A DNA stretch of 64,000 nt from Sindora glabra (GCA_020226215.1 CM035230.1:1573501-1637500), one strand, 5' to 3'; positions 1-11,750 are shown, counted from the first letter of the stretch. Program-made: numbers and translations. Notes: generated by a model from the sequence alone, not told the origin.

Positions 1-2150
1 GGAGAATACTTAAGTTAAGAGTTTAATGACCATCTAAAAAAGGATGGTATAATATCACAACTCACTCCACTTGAAACGATATAATAGAATGGTTTTTTTA
101 TAAAGATAGAATTGTACTTTATTAAACTCGATGCGATCTATAACAAGTCATGCAAATCATCTAATTTCCTTTTAGTGATATTCTTTAGAGACAACAACTT
201 TTATGCTTAATCATGTTCCTTCTGAAATGGTTTAAAAGACTCTATATGAGATATGGATTGGAAAACATCCTAATATGTCTTTTATGAAGATTTAGGGTTG
301 TAAAGCATATTCCTTTGACAAACTTGGACCCAAATTAGATAAATATTATTTTGCAAGGTATTCCAAGGAAACCAAGGCATAGTATTTCTATAATCCTACT
401 AGAGGCAAAGTGTTTGTTGCTTAGACTAGTGCTTTCTTAGAAAAGAGCTTGTTTCTAAGAAAATTAGTAGGAGAAAAATAGAACTTGAAGAAATTGGAGA
501 GTCATAAAATAATATTAAACTTATAAATGAACCTGAATAAAGGCCAGAAGTTGTTATGGAACAAGAACTTGTTCAAGTGACACAAGGCCAACATAGATTT
601 GGTAGGGCATGCCATAAGCCCAAGAAATATGGATTTCTTGTGACTTAATATAGTCATGTACTGCTTATAGATCAAGATGAGTTTATAGCCTACTAAGAAC
701 CTATTGAAAGGTCAGACTCTAAAAAATGGCTTGAGGCTATAAGATCTAAGATGGACTCCATGTATGCCATGTATGGACTCTAGTTGATTAACCTAAAAAG
801 GTAAAGACCTATTAGGTACAAATGGATTTTCATGAGGAAAATTGATGGTTGGTAATATGCAAACTTTTAAAAGGTGGTTTGTCACTAAAGGTTTTAGGCA
901 AATTCATTGTATAGACTATGATGAGATCTATTCCCCAATTTTTGGCTTGTTATTACAACTTTTTATGATTACAAAATCTTGCAGATGGATGTCAAAATTA
1001 CTTTCCTTAATGGGAAGCTTATTAAGGATATGTACATGACATGACCTAAGGGTTTTTTCTCATTTCTGTAGATACTAGAAATGTATGTAAGTTATAAAAA
1101 TCTATTTATGGATTGAAGCAAGCTTCTCAAAGCTAAAATCCTTCTTTTAATGATATAATAAAAAAGTTCAATTTCATAAAAAATGAAGATGAATCTTATG
1201 TTTACAAATGGTTAATAGGAGCATAATTATTTTCCTTGTATTGTATATAAATGACATACTACTTACCAAAAATTATATCTCTACACTACAAGCTATAAAG
1301 ACTTCATTAAGGATTATTCTTCAATAAAAAATTTAGGCAAAGCTACTTACATGCTAAATATCAAAATCTATAGAGATAGATCAAGTTTACTTGGCCTATG
1401 TCAAGGCACATATGTTGATAAAGTGTTGAAACAATTCAGCATATAATAATCTAAAAAGGGAATCTTACCTATGTCATATAATAAAAGGCTAAAGTTTAGT
1501 GTCCTATGACATAAGATAAGAGAGACCACATAAATAAGATTTCATATGCATTAGCAATTAGATCTATCATATATGTCATCTTGTGTGCCGATCCTAATAT
1601 CTCATTCATAAGCCTTGAGCATGATGAGCAAGTTATGATTAAATCTTAGTGAGCATCATTGGATTTCTATAAAGAATATCCTTAAGTGCTTGAGAAAGAT
1701 TAAAGATTTATCCTTGATATATGGAAGTGGGGAGGAACTGGTTGTAAAAGGTTACACTAAAGCCAATTTCCAATCGAATAAGGATGATTTCAAATTGTAG
1801 TCAAGTTATGTGTTTTACTTGAATAGTAATGTTAAAAGTAGGAAGAGTTCAAAGCAAGAAAAATTGGTTAGTTCTACCATAAAGGCTAAATATATTACAA
1901 CCTTTAATACATTAAAAAAGGCTATTTAAGTTGATAACTAAACTTGGCATAGGTCATAACATTTCAAGCATAATGGAACTTTATTACAATAATAATAGGG
2001 CTATTGCATAAACTAAGGAACTTAAATCTTACTAGCAATCTAAACATATACTTCTGTGCTTTCATCTCATTTGTGAAATCATACACTAATGATTTCTCAT
2101 TTGCATTAGATCCAATCCCTTATATATCTAATAATAAGTGACTTAGTGTA
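1..2150 (+). pseudogene. Ty1/copia retrotransposon pol remnant (integrase, RT, RNase H)
   Basis: Decayed polyprotein of a Ty1/copia LTR retrotransposon, cut by the left edge of the window. In order I read the integrase C-terminal part (about 200-480, with a 'GCKAY' core), the reverse transcriptase (about 690-1500, including 'KGFRQIHCIDYDEIYSPIF' at 891-945 and 'GLKQAS' near 1110) and RNase H (about 1735-1930, 'GYTKANFQ' then 'SSKQEKLVSSTIKAKYI'). The RT active site near 1240 reads 'YINDI' where the family has YVDDI, so one catalytic Asp is replaced by Asn. Stop codons and frameshifts are frequent and no frame stays open for more than about 65 codons. It cannot make an active enzyme. It is followed directly by part of a copia LTR on the same strand. 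The superfamily is clear from the integrase-RT-RNase H order and motifs; the lineage was not assigned. Confidence 0.9.
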
Positions 2151-2679
2151 AATTGGTATAAAAATAATACATCAAGACTAAAATGTATGTTGGTTGATGA
2201 CTATGATCTTAGATTTGACATTAAGTTAACTCATAGGTACATGTTGAGGAAAAAATGCATTAGACTAATTGGTCATAAGAATGCCACATAGATTGCTATG
2301 TGAGTGTTATAAGTAATTCTCATAGTAACAATAATGTATGTAGTCCTTTAGCCTAAAATCACTACAATTCCCTATATGAGAGGTCATGTACTTTGATACT
2401 ATCTAATGTTACTTATAATAGGGTCGGCCTAAAAGGTGATGGTTAGGTATAACATGAATCATGTGAAGAGATGTGAGTCATTGAAATAGGATTTTATCCC
2501 TTTTATGTAGGAGGAGAAGTATTTGTGGGTCCTAAGTGAGTGAGACTATGAAATACATGACTATGGTCAAATAAATTGATATGTGATATTGATTCATTTA
2601 TTTTAGTTAGTCTATTAGGAATAAAAAACACAAATTGAATTATAAGGAAGGTGACATATTCCATGACTTGAGTTTAATC
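2150..2679 (+). repeat. truncated 3' LTR of the copia element
   Basis: This stretch aligns by eye, on the same strand, with 58510-59055 inside the intact solo copia LTR at 58344-59999. Shared landmarks include 'ACATCAAGACTA', 'TTAAGTTAA', 'CCTTT-GCCTAAAATCACTAC' and 'AAATTGAATTATAAGGAAGG'. It therefore belongs to the 3' LTR of the copia remnant to its left. The LTR start is too diverged to place, and similarity stops near 2679, where Gypsy-1 LTR sequence begins. The rest of the copia LTR was not found after the far end of Gypsy-1 at 14007. Confidence 0.7.
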
Positions 2680-2892
2680 TAGGCAAAAGGTCTAAGTAAC
2701 AAGTCACATTTCGTATAACGTTGGTTGGCTACTTGCATTTGTCAGGTCATTGAACCACCTAAATCTAAAGTTCATCACTTCTAATTCCCTTCTTTAATTT
2801 TGAAGTGTGGCACTCATATCCTTCTTTTTACTTTGTTTGATTTTTTGAATAACCTACGCCCCGAAGATCAGACCCCTAGTGATTACCTATCA
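2680..2892 (+). repeat. Gypsy-1 5' LTR copy
   Basis: A 213-bp segment that aligns along its whole length with 13794-14007 (for example 'GGCTACTTGCATTTGTCAGG' here and 'GGCTACTTACATTTGTCAGG' there, and 'ATCCTTCTTTTTACTTTG' in both). It ends in CA and is followed two bases later by a primer binding site, which marks it as a 5' LTR or its right part. The expected TG at the start is TA here and TG in the 3' copy. Flanking 5-mers (TAATC and TAACT) do not match well, so the left border may be a truncation rather than a true LTR start. Confidence 0.7.
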
Positions 2893-2894
2893 TT

Positions 2895-2910
2895 TGGTAT
2901 CAAAGCTAGG
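2895..2910 (+). promoter_or_regulatory. primer binding site, initiator tRNA-Met type
   Basis: The sequence TGGTATCAAAGCTAGG matches the plant tRNA-iMet primer binding site TGGTATCAGAGCCAGG at 14 of 16 positions. It lies 2 bp after the 5' LTR end, the normal place for minus-strand DNA priming in LTR retrotransposons. The two differences are G-to-A and C-to-T. Confidence 0.85.
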
Positions 2911-3439
2911 TTGACATGATAGGTGTTTCATCATATTCTTTTGTTTTTGCCATATATAAAAAAAGAGAAATTCATGCTAAAAAAAGAAAAAAAATCAAGA
3001 AAAAAAGCATAAAAAAAGAAAATTCATAAAAAATTAAAAAAATTCATGCAAAAAATTCAAGTAAAAAAGCATAAAAAAAGTAATAATTCAATTTTGTGCT
3101 CTATTCAATTCCTTACAAATTAATTGAATTTTGAGATTTACAGAATTGCATAATTATGTATTAGCTCTTAGTAATAAACTTTGTTTTGCACAACTAAGGA
3201 ATTTCTTTATTTTCATTGAATCCTTAGCCTAACAAACCATATCCCTTATTTTGTCACCTATTCTAACCATCTACCTTCATATGCTTAGTTGAAATTGAGA
3301 AATTGGCATTATTAAATCACTCACAAGGATTTAGGTTGCATAAGAGCTTAGGAAGGTATTAAGGGATTGAGTGTTAATGAGATTATCAAGAAAAGAATGA
3401 AAACACTTAGTTGAAAGAATTTGTACAATCATATATTTT
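2911..3439 (+). other. Gypsy-1 untranslated leader
   Basis: Non-coding leader between the primer binding site and gag. It contains an A-rich stretch (2955-3080) with repeated 'AAAAAAAGAAAATTCAT' type words. No reading frame is supported. Confidence 0.5.
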
Positions 3440-4512
3440 GTCTATTTTTTTCATTAACATGATAGAAAATTAAGATGATATTTCACAAGCAGGATTAAAC
3501 CCTATCCAAATGCAAGCATTGATGAATCATCTTAAAAGATTATTTGATAAAAAGTTAAAAAGGCTCCACGAATAATTGGAATAAATGGAGAATTAAGTTT
3601 TGGCACAACAAAACCTTAAAAACAACCTAAGGTAAGGTGAATAACCTCACAAAGATGTAGAAAGCCGAGATAAGGAGGATGAATATGATAATTACTAACT
3701 AAAAAGGAGGAGGCCTAATCAGGAAGAACTAAGGAGGCATAGAAACAAAAAAGAACACCTTGGAGGAATTAAAATAAAAGTTCATTCATTTCAAGGCAAA
3801 AATGATCTAGAGGCATATTTGGAGTGGGAAATGCGAGTTAAACAAATTTTCTTATGCCACAACTACTCTAAAAGGAAAAAAAGTAAAACTTGCAACTTTT
3901 AAATTTACTAATTATAATCTTGTTTGATGGGATCAAATGCAAAAAAGGAAAGTTCGCTACAAAAAAATGCCTCATTACAACATGGAAAGGGATGAAGATA
4001 ATGATGAGGAGGCGGTTCATTCCATCCTACTGCCATAAAGAGCTTTATAACAAGCTGTAGTGCCTCACTTAAGGATCAAAGAATGTAGATGAATACTATA
4101 AAGAAATAGAGATTACTATAATTAAAGCCAACATAGTGGGGGACTGAGAGGCAATAATAGTTTATTTCCTACATGGACTCAATCATGACATAGCTAATGC
4201 TATGGAGATGTCTCATTATGTAGAGCTTCAAGAGATGGTACATCAAGCCACCAAGGTTGGACAATAACTCAAGAAAAGAAATAGTGCAAGGAAGAGCCCC
4301 AATTCAAGTTCTTTTAACTCATGGAGGAACAATTCAAAGAAAGACATTTCCTCTGCTTTAAATTCTAAGGAAGTTAATTTAAAGAAAGTTGAAAGGCAAG
4401 TTGCTCCTCCTAAGAAAGTTCAAGCAGAACCTAAACTAACAAGAAATCATGACATAAGGTGCTTTAAGTACTAAAAGAAAGTACATATTTCCAGTAAGTG
4501 CCTAATAAGCAC
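3440..4512 (+). pseudogene. Gypsy-1 gag (capsid and zinc knuckle), broken
   Basis: Gag region of a Ty3/gypsy element. Translation in interrupted frames gives a recognisable retrotransposon gag core from about 3765: 'GIKIKVHSFQGKNDLEAYLE' followed by 'HNYS' and a basic segment, then a region near 4200 resembling the 'HYVELQEMVHQA' helix of plant gypsy gags. Near 4450-4500 a degenerate CCHC zinc knuckle is visible ('RCFKY' then 'HISSKC'), in which the second Cys is replaced by Tyr. In an active element this protein would form virus-like particles. Many stops break it. It follows the PBS and leader and precedes protease in the usual gag-pol order. Confidence 0.8.
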
Positions 4513-4665
4513 ACCATGATCATCAACCACCATGATGATTGGGAAACTAAAGAAGAAACCACTAAGGAGGAAAAAGAGCTATATAGTGATGATAGAGAAA
4601 GTATAGTAAAAGGAGAACTCCTAGTGGCTAGAGGAGCACTTAGCATACAGATGATAGAGGAAGAA

Positions 4666-5035
4666 AATAACCAAAGAGAGAACTTGTTCTACACATGTTG
4701 CTTAATCCAAGACAAAGTATGTAGTATAGTCATTAATGGTGGAAATTGTAGCAATGTAGCAAGTGTTAAATTAATGGAGAAGTTCAGCCTACCTACACTC
4801 AAGCACAACCATCTTTATAAGCTCCAATGGCTCAATGAATGTGGTCAAATGAAGATGACAAAGTAGGTGAAAGTTTTTTTTTCTATTGGCAAATATAGAG
4901 ATGAAGTACTATATGATATTATACCTATGAAAGCATGCCATCTCTTATTAGGTAGACCTTGGCAGTATGAAAGTCAAGTCATACATGATAGGTTCTTAAA
5001 CCACTATTCTTTTGTACTTTAAGGGGAACCTATAA
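4666..5035 (+). pseudogene. Gypsy-1 aspartic protease, broken
   Basis: Retroviral-type aspartic protease domain. I read 'CSIVINGGNCSNVASVKLME', then 'LYKLQWLNECGQMKMTK', a TAG stop at 4864, then 'FFSIGKYRDEV' and 'HLLLGRPWQYESQVIHD', which is the plant gypsy protease pattern ending in the LLGRPWQ block. The catalytic Asp of the D-S/G-G motif appears as Asn ('INGG'), so even the open part would be inactive. A 122-codon open frame runs 4498-4866. It lies between gag and RT. Confidence 0.85.
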
Positions 5036-5216
5036 CCCTCTTTCCTATGTCACCAAATCAAATATTAGAAGATCAAATCAAGAGAGAGTGAGAGTGAGAA
5101 AGAATATCAAAAGGAAGTGAGTGAAAAGAAGAATGAGAAAAAGTCAGAAAAAGAGAGCTAGCTAAGAGAGAAGAAAGAAAGAAAAGAAAATTTAAGAGGA
5201 AAAAAAAGAGAAGAGC

Positions 5217-6330
5217 TTGCTAGTGACAAAAAAAAATGAGATTAAACAAGTTTTGTTTTCTCAACAAAACCTCATGGTACTTGTGTACAAAGAGGCTATG
5301 TTGAACACTAATGACTTAACCTCAATGTTGCCTAGTGTTATTTTATCTCTTTTACAGGAATATAAGGATATCTTTCCCAACGAGGTACCTCTAAGGTTAC
5401 CACTAATTAGAACAATAAAACATCAAATCAATTTAACTCCCAGAGTATCTTTGCCTAACCATCCAGTATACTGCACAAATCCTAAAGAGGATAAGAAAAT
5501 CTAAAAACAAGTTCAAGAGTTAATGGATAAGGGATATGTGATAGAGAACCTTAGTCCTTTTGCAATTCTAGTATTGCTTGTGCCTAAAAAGGAAGATATA
5601 TAAAGGATGTGCATTAATTATAGAGCCATTAACAATATAACAGCTGGATATCATTATCCTATTCCTAAATTAGATAATATGCTTAATGAATTGACTAGTT
5701 CTTCCATCTTTTCTAAAATTGATTTGAAAAGTAGCTACTATTAAATTAGAATGAAAGAAGAAGATGAATAGAAAACAACATTTAAAACTAAACATGGACT
5801 TTATGAATGGTTAGTCATGCCTTTTAGGTTAACTAATGCACCTAGTACATTCATAAGACTAATGAACCATGTCTTGTGAGCTTGCATTGGTAAGTTTATG
5901 GTAGTTTATTTTGATGACATTCTTGTGTATAATAAAACTTTAGTTAAACATGTTGAACACCTTAGATAAATTCTTGATGTTTTAAGAAAGGAAAGATTGT
6001 TTGGCAACTTGAAAAAGTATGACTTTTACGCAGATAAAGTTATTTTTCTTGGCTATGTTGTAAGTGATAAAGGTATAAAAGTAGATGAAAAGAAGATTAT
6101 AGTAATCCAAGAATGGTCAACACCTACCACCATTGAACAAGTAAAGAGCTTCCATGGACTTGCAAGCTTCTATAGGAGGTTTGTGAAGGACTTCAGCACA
6201 TTGGTTACCCTATTCAATGAATTAACCAAAATGAATGTTCCTTTTAAGTGGGGAAAAGCTCAAGAGAAAACTTTCAAATCCATGAAGGAAAAGCTCATTA
6301 GTATACCTTTACTAGCCCTTCTAGTTTTGG
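5217..6330 (+). pseudogene. Gypsy-1 reverse transcriptase, broken
   Basis: Ty3/gypsy reverse transcriptase. Landmarks: 'LQEYKDIFPNEVP' (5356-5394), 'INYRAINNITAGYHYPIPKL' near 5620, 'SKIDLKSSYY' near 5715, 'LTNAPSTFIRLMNHVL' near 5830, and the catalytic box 'VVYFDDILVY' near 5900-5930, which keeps both Asp residues. The connection region follows with 'VIFLGYVVSDKGIKVDEKKI' (6036-6095) and 'SFHGLASFYRRFVKDF' (6147-6194). At least six in-frame stops (for example at 5502, 5743, 5770 and 5878) break the frame. The order protease-RT-RNase H-integrase places the element in Ty3/gypsy. Confidence 0.9.
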
Positions 6331-6880
6331 TAAGACTGTTGAAATTGAATGTGATGCTAATGGAATTGGCATAGAAGGTGTACTTATGCAAGAAGGTAAG
6401 CCCATTGTATATTTTAGTGAAAAATTAAGTAAACCCACTTTTAACTATCTAACTTATGATAAATATTTGTATGCATTAGATAAAGTGTTGGAAACTTGGC
6501 AATATTATTTATGGCCCAAAAATTTTGTCATCCATTCTAATCATAAGGCTCTCAAGCATATAAGGAGCCAAAGCAAGCTAAACCGTAAGCATGCTAAATG
6601 GATTAAATTCATTAAATCATTTCCTTATGTGATTAAGCATAAGAAAGGTAAAGAAAATATTGTTGCTAATGCTTTATCAAGGAGGTATGTTCTTCTTTCC
6701 ATGTTAGATACTAAGATTCTTGGTTTTAAATTTATTAAGGAATTATATGCTTGTAATGTTGATTTTGTTGAGGCTTTAGTCATTGTAAATCAGGTGTTGG
6801 TTGGAACAAATTTTTCTTGCATGATGGCTTTTTATTTAACATTGACAAACTTTGTATCCTTGATTATTCATTGCGTGTGA
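6331..6880 (+). pseudogene. Gypsy-1 RNase H domain, partly open
   Basis: RNase H domain that follows RT in gypsy pol. The open frame 6386-6880 reads 'IVYFSEKLSKPTFNYLTYDK', then 'YALDKVLETWQYYLWPKNFV', 'IHSNHKALKHI' and 'HAKWIKFIKSFPYVIKHKKG', ending the domain with 'NIVANALSRR'. These are the standard plant gypsy blocks ('F-SEKL', 'TDHKALK', 'ADALSR'). The Asp of 'TDHK' is replaced by Asn ('SNHK'). The start 'ECDANGIGIEGVLMQEGKP' is split from RT by a frameshift near 6340-6375. Confidence 0.88.
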
Positions 6881-7675
6881 TATTATTTAAAGAGGCACAT
6901 TCTGGAGGTCTCATGGGATATTTTAGTGTTGTAAAAACTTTTATTGTTCTGAATGAACATTTATTAGCCTAGGATGCATAGGGATATTGGGAAATTTGTG
7001 GAAAAATGTATTATATGCCATAAAGTAAAATCTAGAGTAAATCCTCATTGATTATACACTCCCTTTCTTATTCCAAATGTACCTTGGGAAGATGTTTCTA
7101 TAGATTTTATTTTAGGATTGCCTAGGTCTAAGATGGGGAGAGACTTTATTTTTATTGTTGTGAATAGATTTTTCAAAATGGCACACTTCATTACATGTCA
7201 TGAAGTTGATGATACTTCTAATATTGCTAATTTGTTCTTTAAGGAAGTTGTAAGGCTACATGGGATGGCAAGGACTATTATGTTTGATTGGGATGTTAAA
7301 TTCCTAACCTATTTTTGGAAGACCTTGTGGAGCAAAATTGGGGTAAAGTTGCTATTTTTCACAACATGCCATCCACAAATTAAGGTTGTGAATAGGACAT
7401 TTTCTTCTTTGTTGAGAATAATCATCAAGAAAAACTTGAAGAATTGGGAGAAGTTTCTACCACATGTTAAGTTTACTTATAATATGGTTGTTTATTCCAT
7501 CACTAAATATTTACCCTTCGAAATTGTTTATAGCTTTAATCCTCTTGTACCTATAGATTTGATTCCTTTTCCTTTGCAGGAAAGAGTTAACATAGGTGGT
7601 AAGAAATGTGATGAGTTTGTTAAACAAATCTATGAAAAAGCACATCATAACATTAAAACATTGAAAGGATGACTT
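6881..7675 (+). pseudogene. Gypsy-1 integrase core, catalytic Glu lost
   Basis: Integrase that would join element cDNA to the chromosome. A decayed zinc-finger part (6890-7060) precedes the DDE core, open from 7118 to 7672: 'GRDFIFIVVNRFFKMAHFIT', 'IANLFFKEVVRLHGMARTIM', 'WDVKFLTYFWKTLWSKIGVK', 'CHPQIKVVNRTF' and 'IVYSFNPLVPIDLIPFP'. The family motif S-D-R-D is 'FDWD' here, and the block H-P-Q-T-D-G-Q-T-E-V-V-N-R has collapsed to 'HPQIKVVNR', which removes the catalytic Glu. The tail of the protein is separated by the LTR-A1 insertion and resumes at 10285. Confidence 0.88.
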
Positions 7676-7808
7676 AAAAATATGTGAATTGTGCCAATAA
7701 AGGAAGAAAGAAAATAATTTTTGAGCTTGGAGACTTAATTTGGTTACACCTAAGAAAAGAGAGATTTCCTAAGAAAAGGAAATCTAAACTCATGTCTAGA
7801 AGAGATGG
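7676..7808 (+). pseudogene. Gypsy-1 integrase tail, part 1
   Basis: Continuation of the integrase C-terminal part up to the LTR-A1 insertion point. I read 'RKKIIFELGDLIWLHLRKER' from about 7707, the usual 'F--GDLVWLHLRKERFP' block of plant gypsy elements. The reading then runs into the target site GATGG at 7804-7808. Confidence 0.75.
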
Positions 7809-9007
7809 TGTAATATCCCGAATTTTCAATTCTATTATTTGAATCTTTAAATTCTGAGGCTGTAGAAACGAAGAGCATGATTGAGTTAGCTTGGTGGGTG
7901 AATCTTAAGTTGAAAGGAATTAAGTGTAAGGGTAAATGAAATTTTGAAGGAAAAAGGATAGTAGGGAAAAGAATTTATTTCCATAAGCAGTATAAATGAT
8001 CAGAGGAGGTTAGAAAACTCTAAAAAGGGGAGTTATCTAAGTCTGACAGTGTAAGGAATTTTAAACAGACAGAGACCCTATGGACTAAATTGCAAAAGTG
8101 CAGAATCGGGTGTGGTTAAAGTGAAATAATTAAGGGTTTGGGATCTAATATGAATAACCAAGAGTTTTGGGGTGCAATATATGATTTTTATTAGTGTGAC
8201 CAATGGATTTATGACAAGTGTCATTGTTAGAAAAATATTGGCAAGAATAGCCTTACTTTTGGTGAAAAAAGGACTAAAATACCCTTGAGAATTGTCAAAA
8301 TGGCAAGAATGCCCCTAAAAGCTTCATGAAAAGTCTTCCCTCTTCTCCACTTCTACAAAAAGCTGCAGCAACTCCATGAAAGAAGCTTCAAAAACGTGCA
8401 GGAGAGAGAGAGAAAGAGAGAGAAAGTTTCTTTGAGTTTTTCACCCAAAAATAGTGAGATTTAAGCTTAGTGGTAGAAGGGAAAGTTGCTCCTCTCATAA
8501 AGCTCTATCCATTGGTGTGCTTAGAGTGAAGAAAAGCTCAAGTTTGATTAAGTTTGGGGAGCTCCAAGTGAGGATTTTCAAGTTGTACCAAGAGGTAAAA
8601 ATGTTCTTCTCTAAGAGCTCTTTAATGTACTCTTCTTAGTTTCTTGAGATTTTGATGTTGGAGTGGTCAAAGGTAGTTGATCATGGAGTTTAGGATGATT
8701 TGAACATGTCTAATGGTGTTTTAGATGTTCTTGTGTTGATTTATGGCTTTGATTTGGTGTAAAAATAGCAAGAAACCATGATGTACACACTTGGGTTTTA
8801 GAGGCATAATGGTGCATGTGTAGTATTGGCATGATTTGTTTGGAATTTGGTTAAAATGATAAAATTAGGATGATTCTTATAAGTTATGAAGCCTATGGAA
8901 GATGAATTTTGAGTTATGAAAGTGTGTATGGAACTTCCCTTTTGAGAAGCCAAGGGGAGAAGGAGGTTTAGCCATGTAAAATTGTGTTTTTGGAATATCA
9001 GTAATGT

Positions 9008-9152
9008 ACACGGGGTAGAACACGGCCCATGTTGAACCCCGTGTTCTTCTACGAAGGCTGATCAGTAATGTACATGGGGCAGAACGCCCATGTTGTACCC
9101 CATGTTCTGAACACGGGGTAGAACACGGCCCATGTTCACCCCCGTGTTCTTT
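9008..9152 (+). repeat. hairpin cassette in LTR-A1
   Basis: Inverted-repeat units built on ACACGGGG and CCCCGTGT words around 'CACGGCCCATGTT'. Three imperfect units occur here. The A2 copy has four (11751-11940) and A3 has none at the matching place. Confidence 0.8.
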
Positions 9153-9559
9153 GCTGAGTTAACATTTTGGCTTTGATTCTTTAGGATTTGCATGGCTTTA
9201 CCTTTGGATCCTTTTCTAATGTTCATATATGTCATTTTAAGGCTTGAAAACAAGATATAGAGCATCTAAGTATGCATTTATTTAAGTGGAGGAAGTAAAG
9301 AATACATAAGGTTTAAGGAAAGTGATGATGTTCTAATAAGAACTATGATGTGTATTTGTATAGACTAAAGAGTGACATCTTGGAAGGGTAAGGGGAATTG
9401 TAAAGAAGTTATAAGTGAGGGCAAGGAAACATCACATTGGAAGTTTGTAAAGGTAGCTAGCTTTATCCTTAAGCTCTGTTTTCTATTTACATGATTTGCG
9501 GTATACTTTGCCATTGTTATGGAATGTGTATGAGATTGTTATGGAATGTGTATGAGATT

Positions 9560-9745
9560 GTTTGTGCACAACCCGGGAAGACAGTGTGATACTGTGTTTG
9601 GCCTATGGCTCGGGATCCTCAGGGATAATAGTGCATTTGTTGTGTGTGGTACCTATGGCCAGGGACCTCGAGAAGACAGTGTGATACTGTGTTAGGCCTT
9701 TGGCTCGGGACCCCGGGAAGATAGCATGATGCTGTGTAAGGCCTA
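9560..9745 (+). repeat. GGGAAGACAGTGTGATACTG repeats in LTR-A1
   Basis: Three imperfect copies of a block with 'GGGAAGACAGTGTGATACTG', 'GGCC(T)ATGGC' and 'CGGGA', about 60 bp apart. The corresponding part of A2 has an extra 85-bp tandem duplication. Confidence 0.7.
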
Positions 9746-10284
9746 GGTACGATTGTTTGAGATGGCCATCTAGATATTGTGATAAGTCCTTGAATAGGCT
9801 TGATGATTGTTGTGGATTGCTATGTGTGATGCACATTTCCTACAATGGTACGGATTGAGATGATAAAGATATGACAAATGATTAATTATTTTTGAAACGT
9901 ATGTTTTACTTGCTTAAGGATCTGGAATGGCTCAATATATTTTTACAGTGATGACTAGCTACTGGGAAACTCTGTTTCTCATGTTTCTTTTTGTATTATT
10001 ACTAACCGTTCTAGGTGATGCTTCCAAAGGCTCTCATGACAGAGGACAGTGATATTTTGAAGTTGTATATAAAAAAAAAGGAATGTATAGTTTGTGATAT
10101 TGTAAATGATGGATGTACGTTTTGTAAGTTGAACTTGTTGTATAATTACATCACCCCTTGCCTATATTATTTGAGGTGCAAAATATTTGTGGTATTGTGA
10201 GTTAGCCTAGAGTGGAAGGCAAATTAGTATGCGTTAATTATCTATTAAATAAGGAATAAGGCGTAGATAAGTAAGGGTGTTACA

Positions 10285-10529
10285 GATGGACTTTTTCAAG
10301 TCCTTGAGAAAATTAATAATAATGCTTACAAGCTTGAATTGCCTAGTAAATATGGAGTTGGTACTACCTTTAATGTTTTTAACCTTTCTCTTTATAGTGA
10401 TGTAGATCTTGAAGAGTCAAGGATGACTACTTTTTAAGAAGGGGAGGATGATATGAACCTAATTGTCACTTTGCATGATTAAGCTCAAGTATAGAAGGAC
10501 TTGACTCTAAGTAAAGCCTCCATGACAAG
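10285..10529 (+). pseudogene. Gypsy-1 integrase tail, part 2, between two solo LTRs
   Basis: Short island of Gypsy-1 pol between LTR-A1 and LTR-A2. After one GATGG target copy it reads 'DGLFQVLEKINNNAYKLELP', then 'FNVFNLSLYSD' and, after a TAA stop, 'EGEDDMNLI'. This is the usual C-terminal end of plant gypsy integrases ('GPF-VL-KINDNAYK-ELP', 'FNV-DLSPY', 'EGEDD'). It ends at the ACAAG target site of LTR-A2. Confidence 0.85.
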
Positions 10530-11750
10530 TGTAATGTCCCGAATTTTTAATTCTATTATTTGAATCTCTAAATTTTGAGGCTGTAGAAATGAAGAGCACG
10601 TTTAAATTAGCTTAGTGGGCGAATCTTAAGTTGAAAGGAATTAAGTGTAAAGGTAATCGAAATTTTGAAGGAAAAAGGATAGTAGGAAAAGAATTAATTT
10701 CCCTAAACAGTATAGATGATCAGAGGAGGTTAGAAAACCCTAAAAGGGGAAGTTGTCTAAGTCTGACAGTGTAAGGAATTTTAAACAGACAGAAACCCTA
10801 TGGACTAAATTGCAAAAGTGCAAAATCGGGTGTGGTTAAAGTGAAAATAACTAAGGATTTGGGATCTAATATGAATAACCAAGATTTTGGGGTGTAATAT
10901 GTGATTTTATTTAGTGTGGCCAATAGACACATGACAAGTGTCCTTGTTGGAAGAAAATGGACAAGTGTCCTTATTTGAAGAAATGGCAAGAATAGCCTTA
11001 CTATTGGTGAAAAAAGGACTAAATTACCCTTGGAATTGTCAAAAATGGCAAGAATACCCTTGAAGCTTCATGAAAAGTCTTCTTCCTTATCCTTTCTTCT
11101 CAAAAGCTGTGGAAGACTCCATTAAAGCACCAAAAACGTGCAGGAGAGAGAGAGAAGAGAGAGAAAGTTTCTTTTGGCTTTTTCACCCAAAAATAGTGAG
11201 ATTTAGGCTTGGGGGTAGAACGGAAAGTTGCTCTTCTCATCAAGCTCTATCCATTGGTGTGTTTAGATTTAAGAAAGCTCAAGTTTGATCAAGTTTGGTG
11301 AGCTCCCAAGTGAGGATTTTCAAGTTGCAGCAAGAGGTAAAAAGGTTCTCCTCTAAGAGCTCTTTAATGTACTCTTTTTAGTTTCTTGAGATCTTGATGT
11401 TGGTGTGGTCAAAGGTGGTTGACCATGGAGTTTTGGATGATTTGAACATGTTTAATGGTGTTTTAGATGTTGTTATGTTGATCTATGGCTTTGGTTTGGT
11501 GTAAAAATAGCAAGAAACCATGATGTACACAGTCTAGGATTTTAGAGGCATAATGGTGCATGTGTGGATTTGGCATGATTTGTTTGGAATTTGGTTAAAT
11601 TGATAAAATTAGGATGATTCTTATGAGTTATGAAGCCCATGGAAGATGAAATTTTGAGTTATGAAAGTGTGTATGAAACTTCCCTTTTGAGAAGCCAAGG
11701 GGAGAAGGAGGTTTAGCCATGTAAATTGTGTTTTTGAAAGATCAGTAATG

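Larger units (their letters stand above)
7809..10284 (+). mobile_element. solo LTR, family LTR-A, copy A1
   Basis: A 2476-bp solo LTR. It starts TGTAATATCCC and ends GTTACA (inverted TGTAA/TTACA ends) and is flanked by a perfect 5-bp duplication, GATGG at 7804-7808 and 10285-10289. Removing it and one GATGG rejoins Gypsy-1 pol. It aligns along its length with A2 (10530-13113) and with A3 (54357-57226). Inside are a GA-rich stretch (8403-8425), a hairpin cassette (9008-9152) and a set of 'GGGAAGACAGTGTGATACTG' repeats (9568-9740). No internal region or second LTR of the same insertion is present, so it arose by LTR-LTR recombination. Short frames inside it are not genes. Confidence 0.92.
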
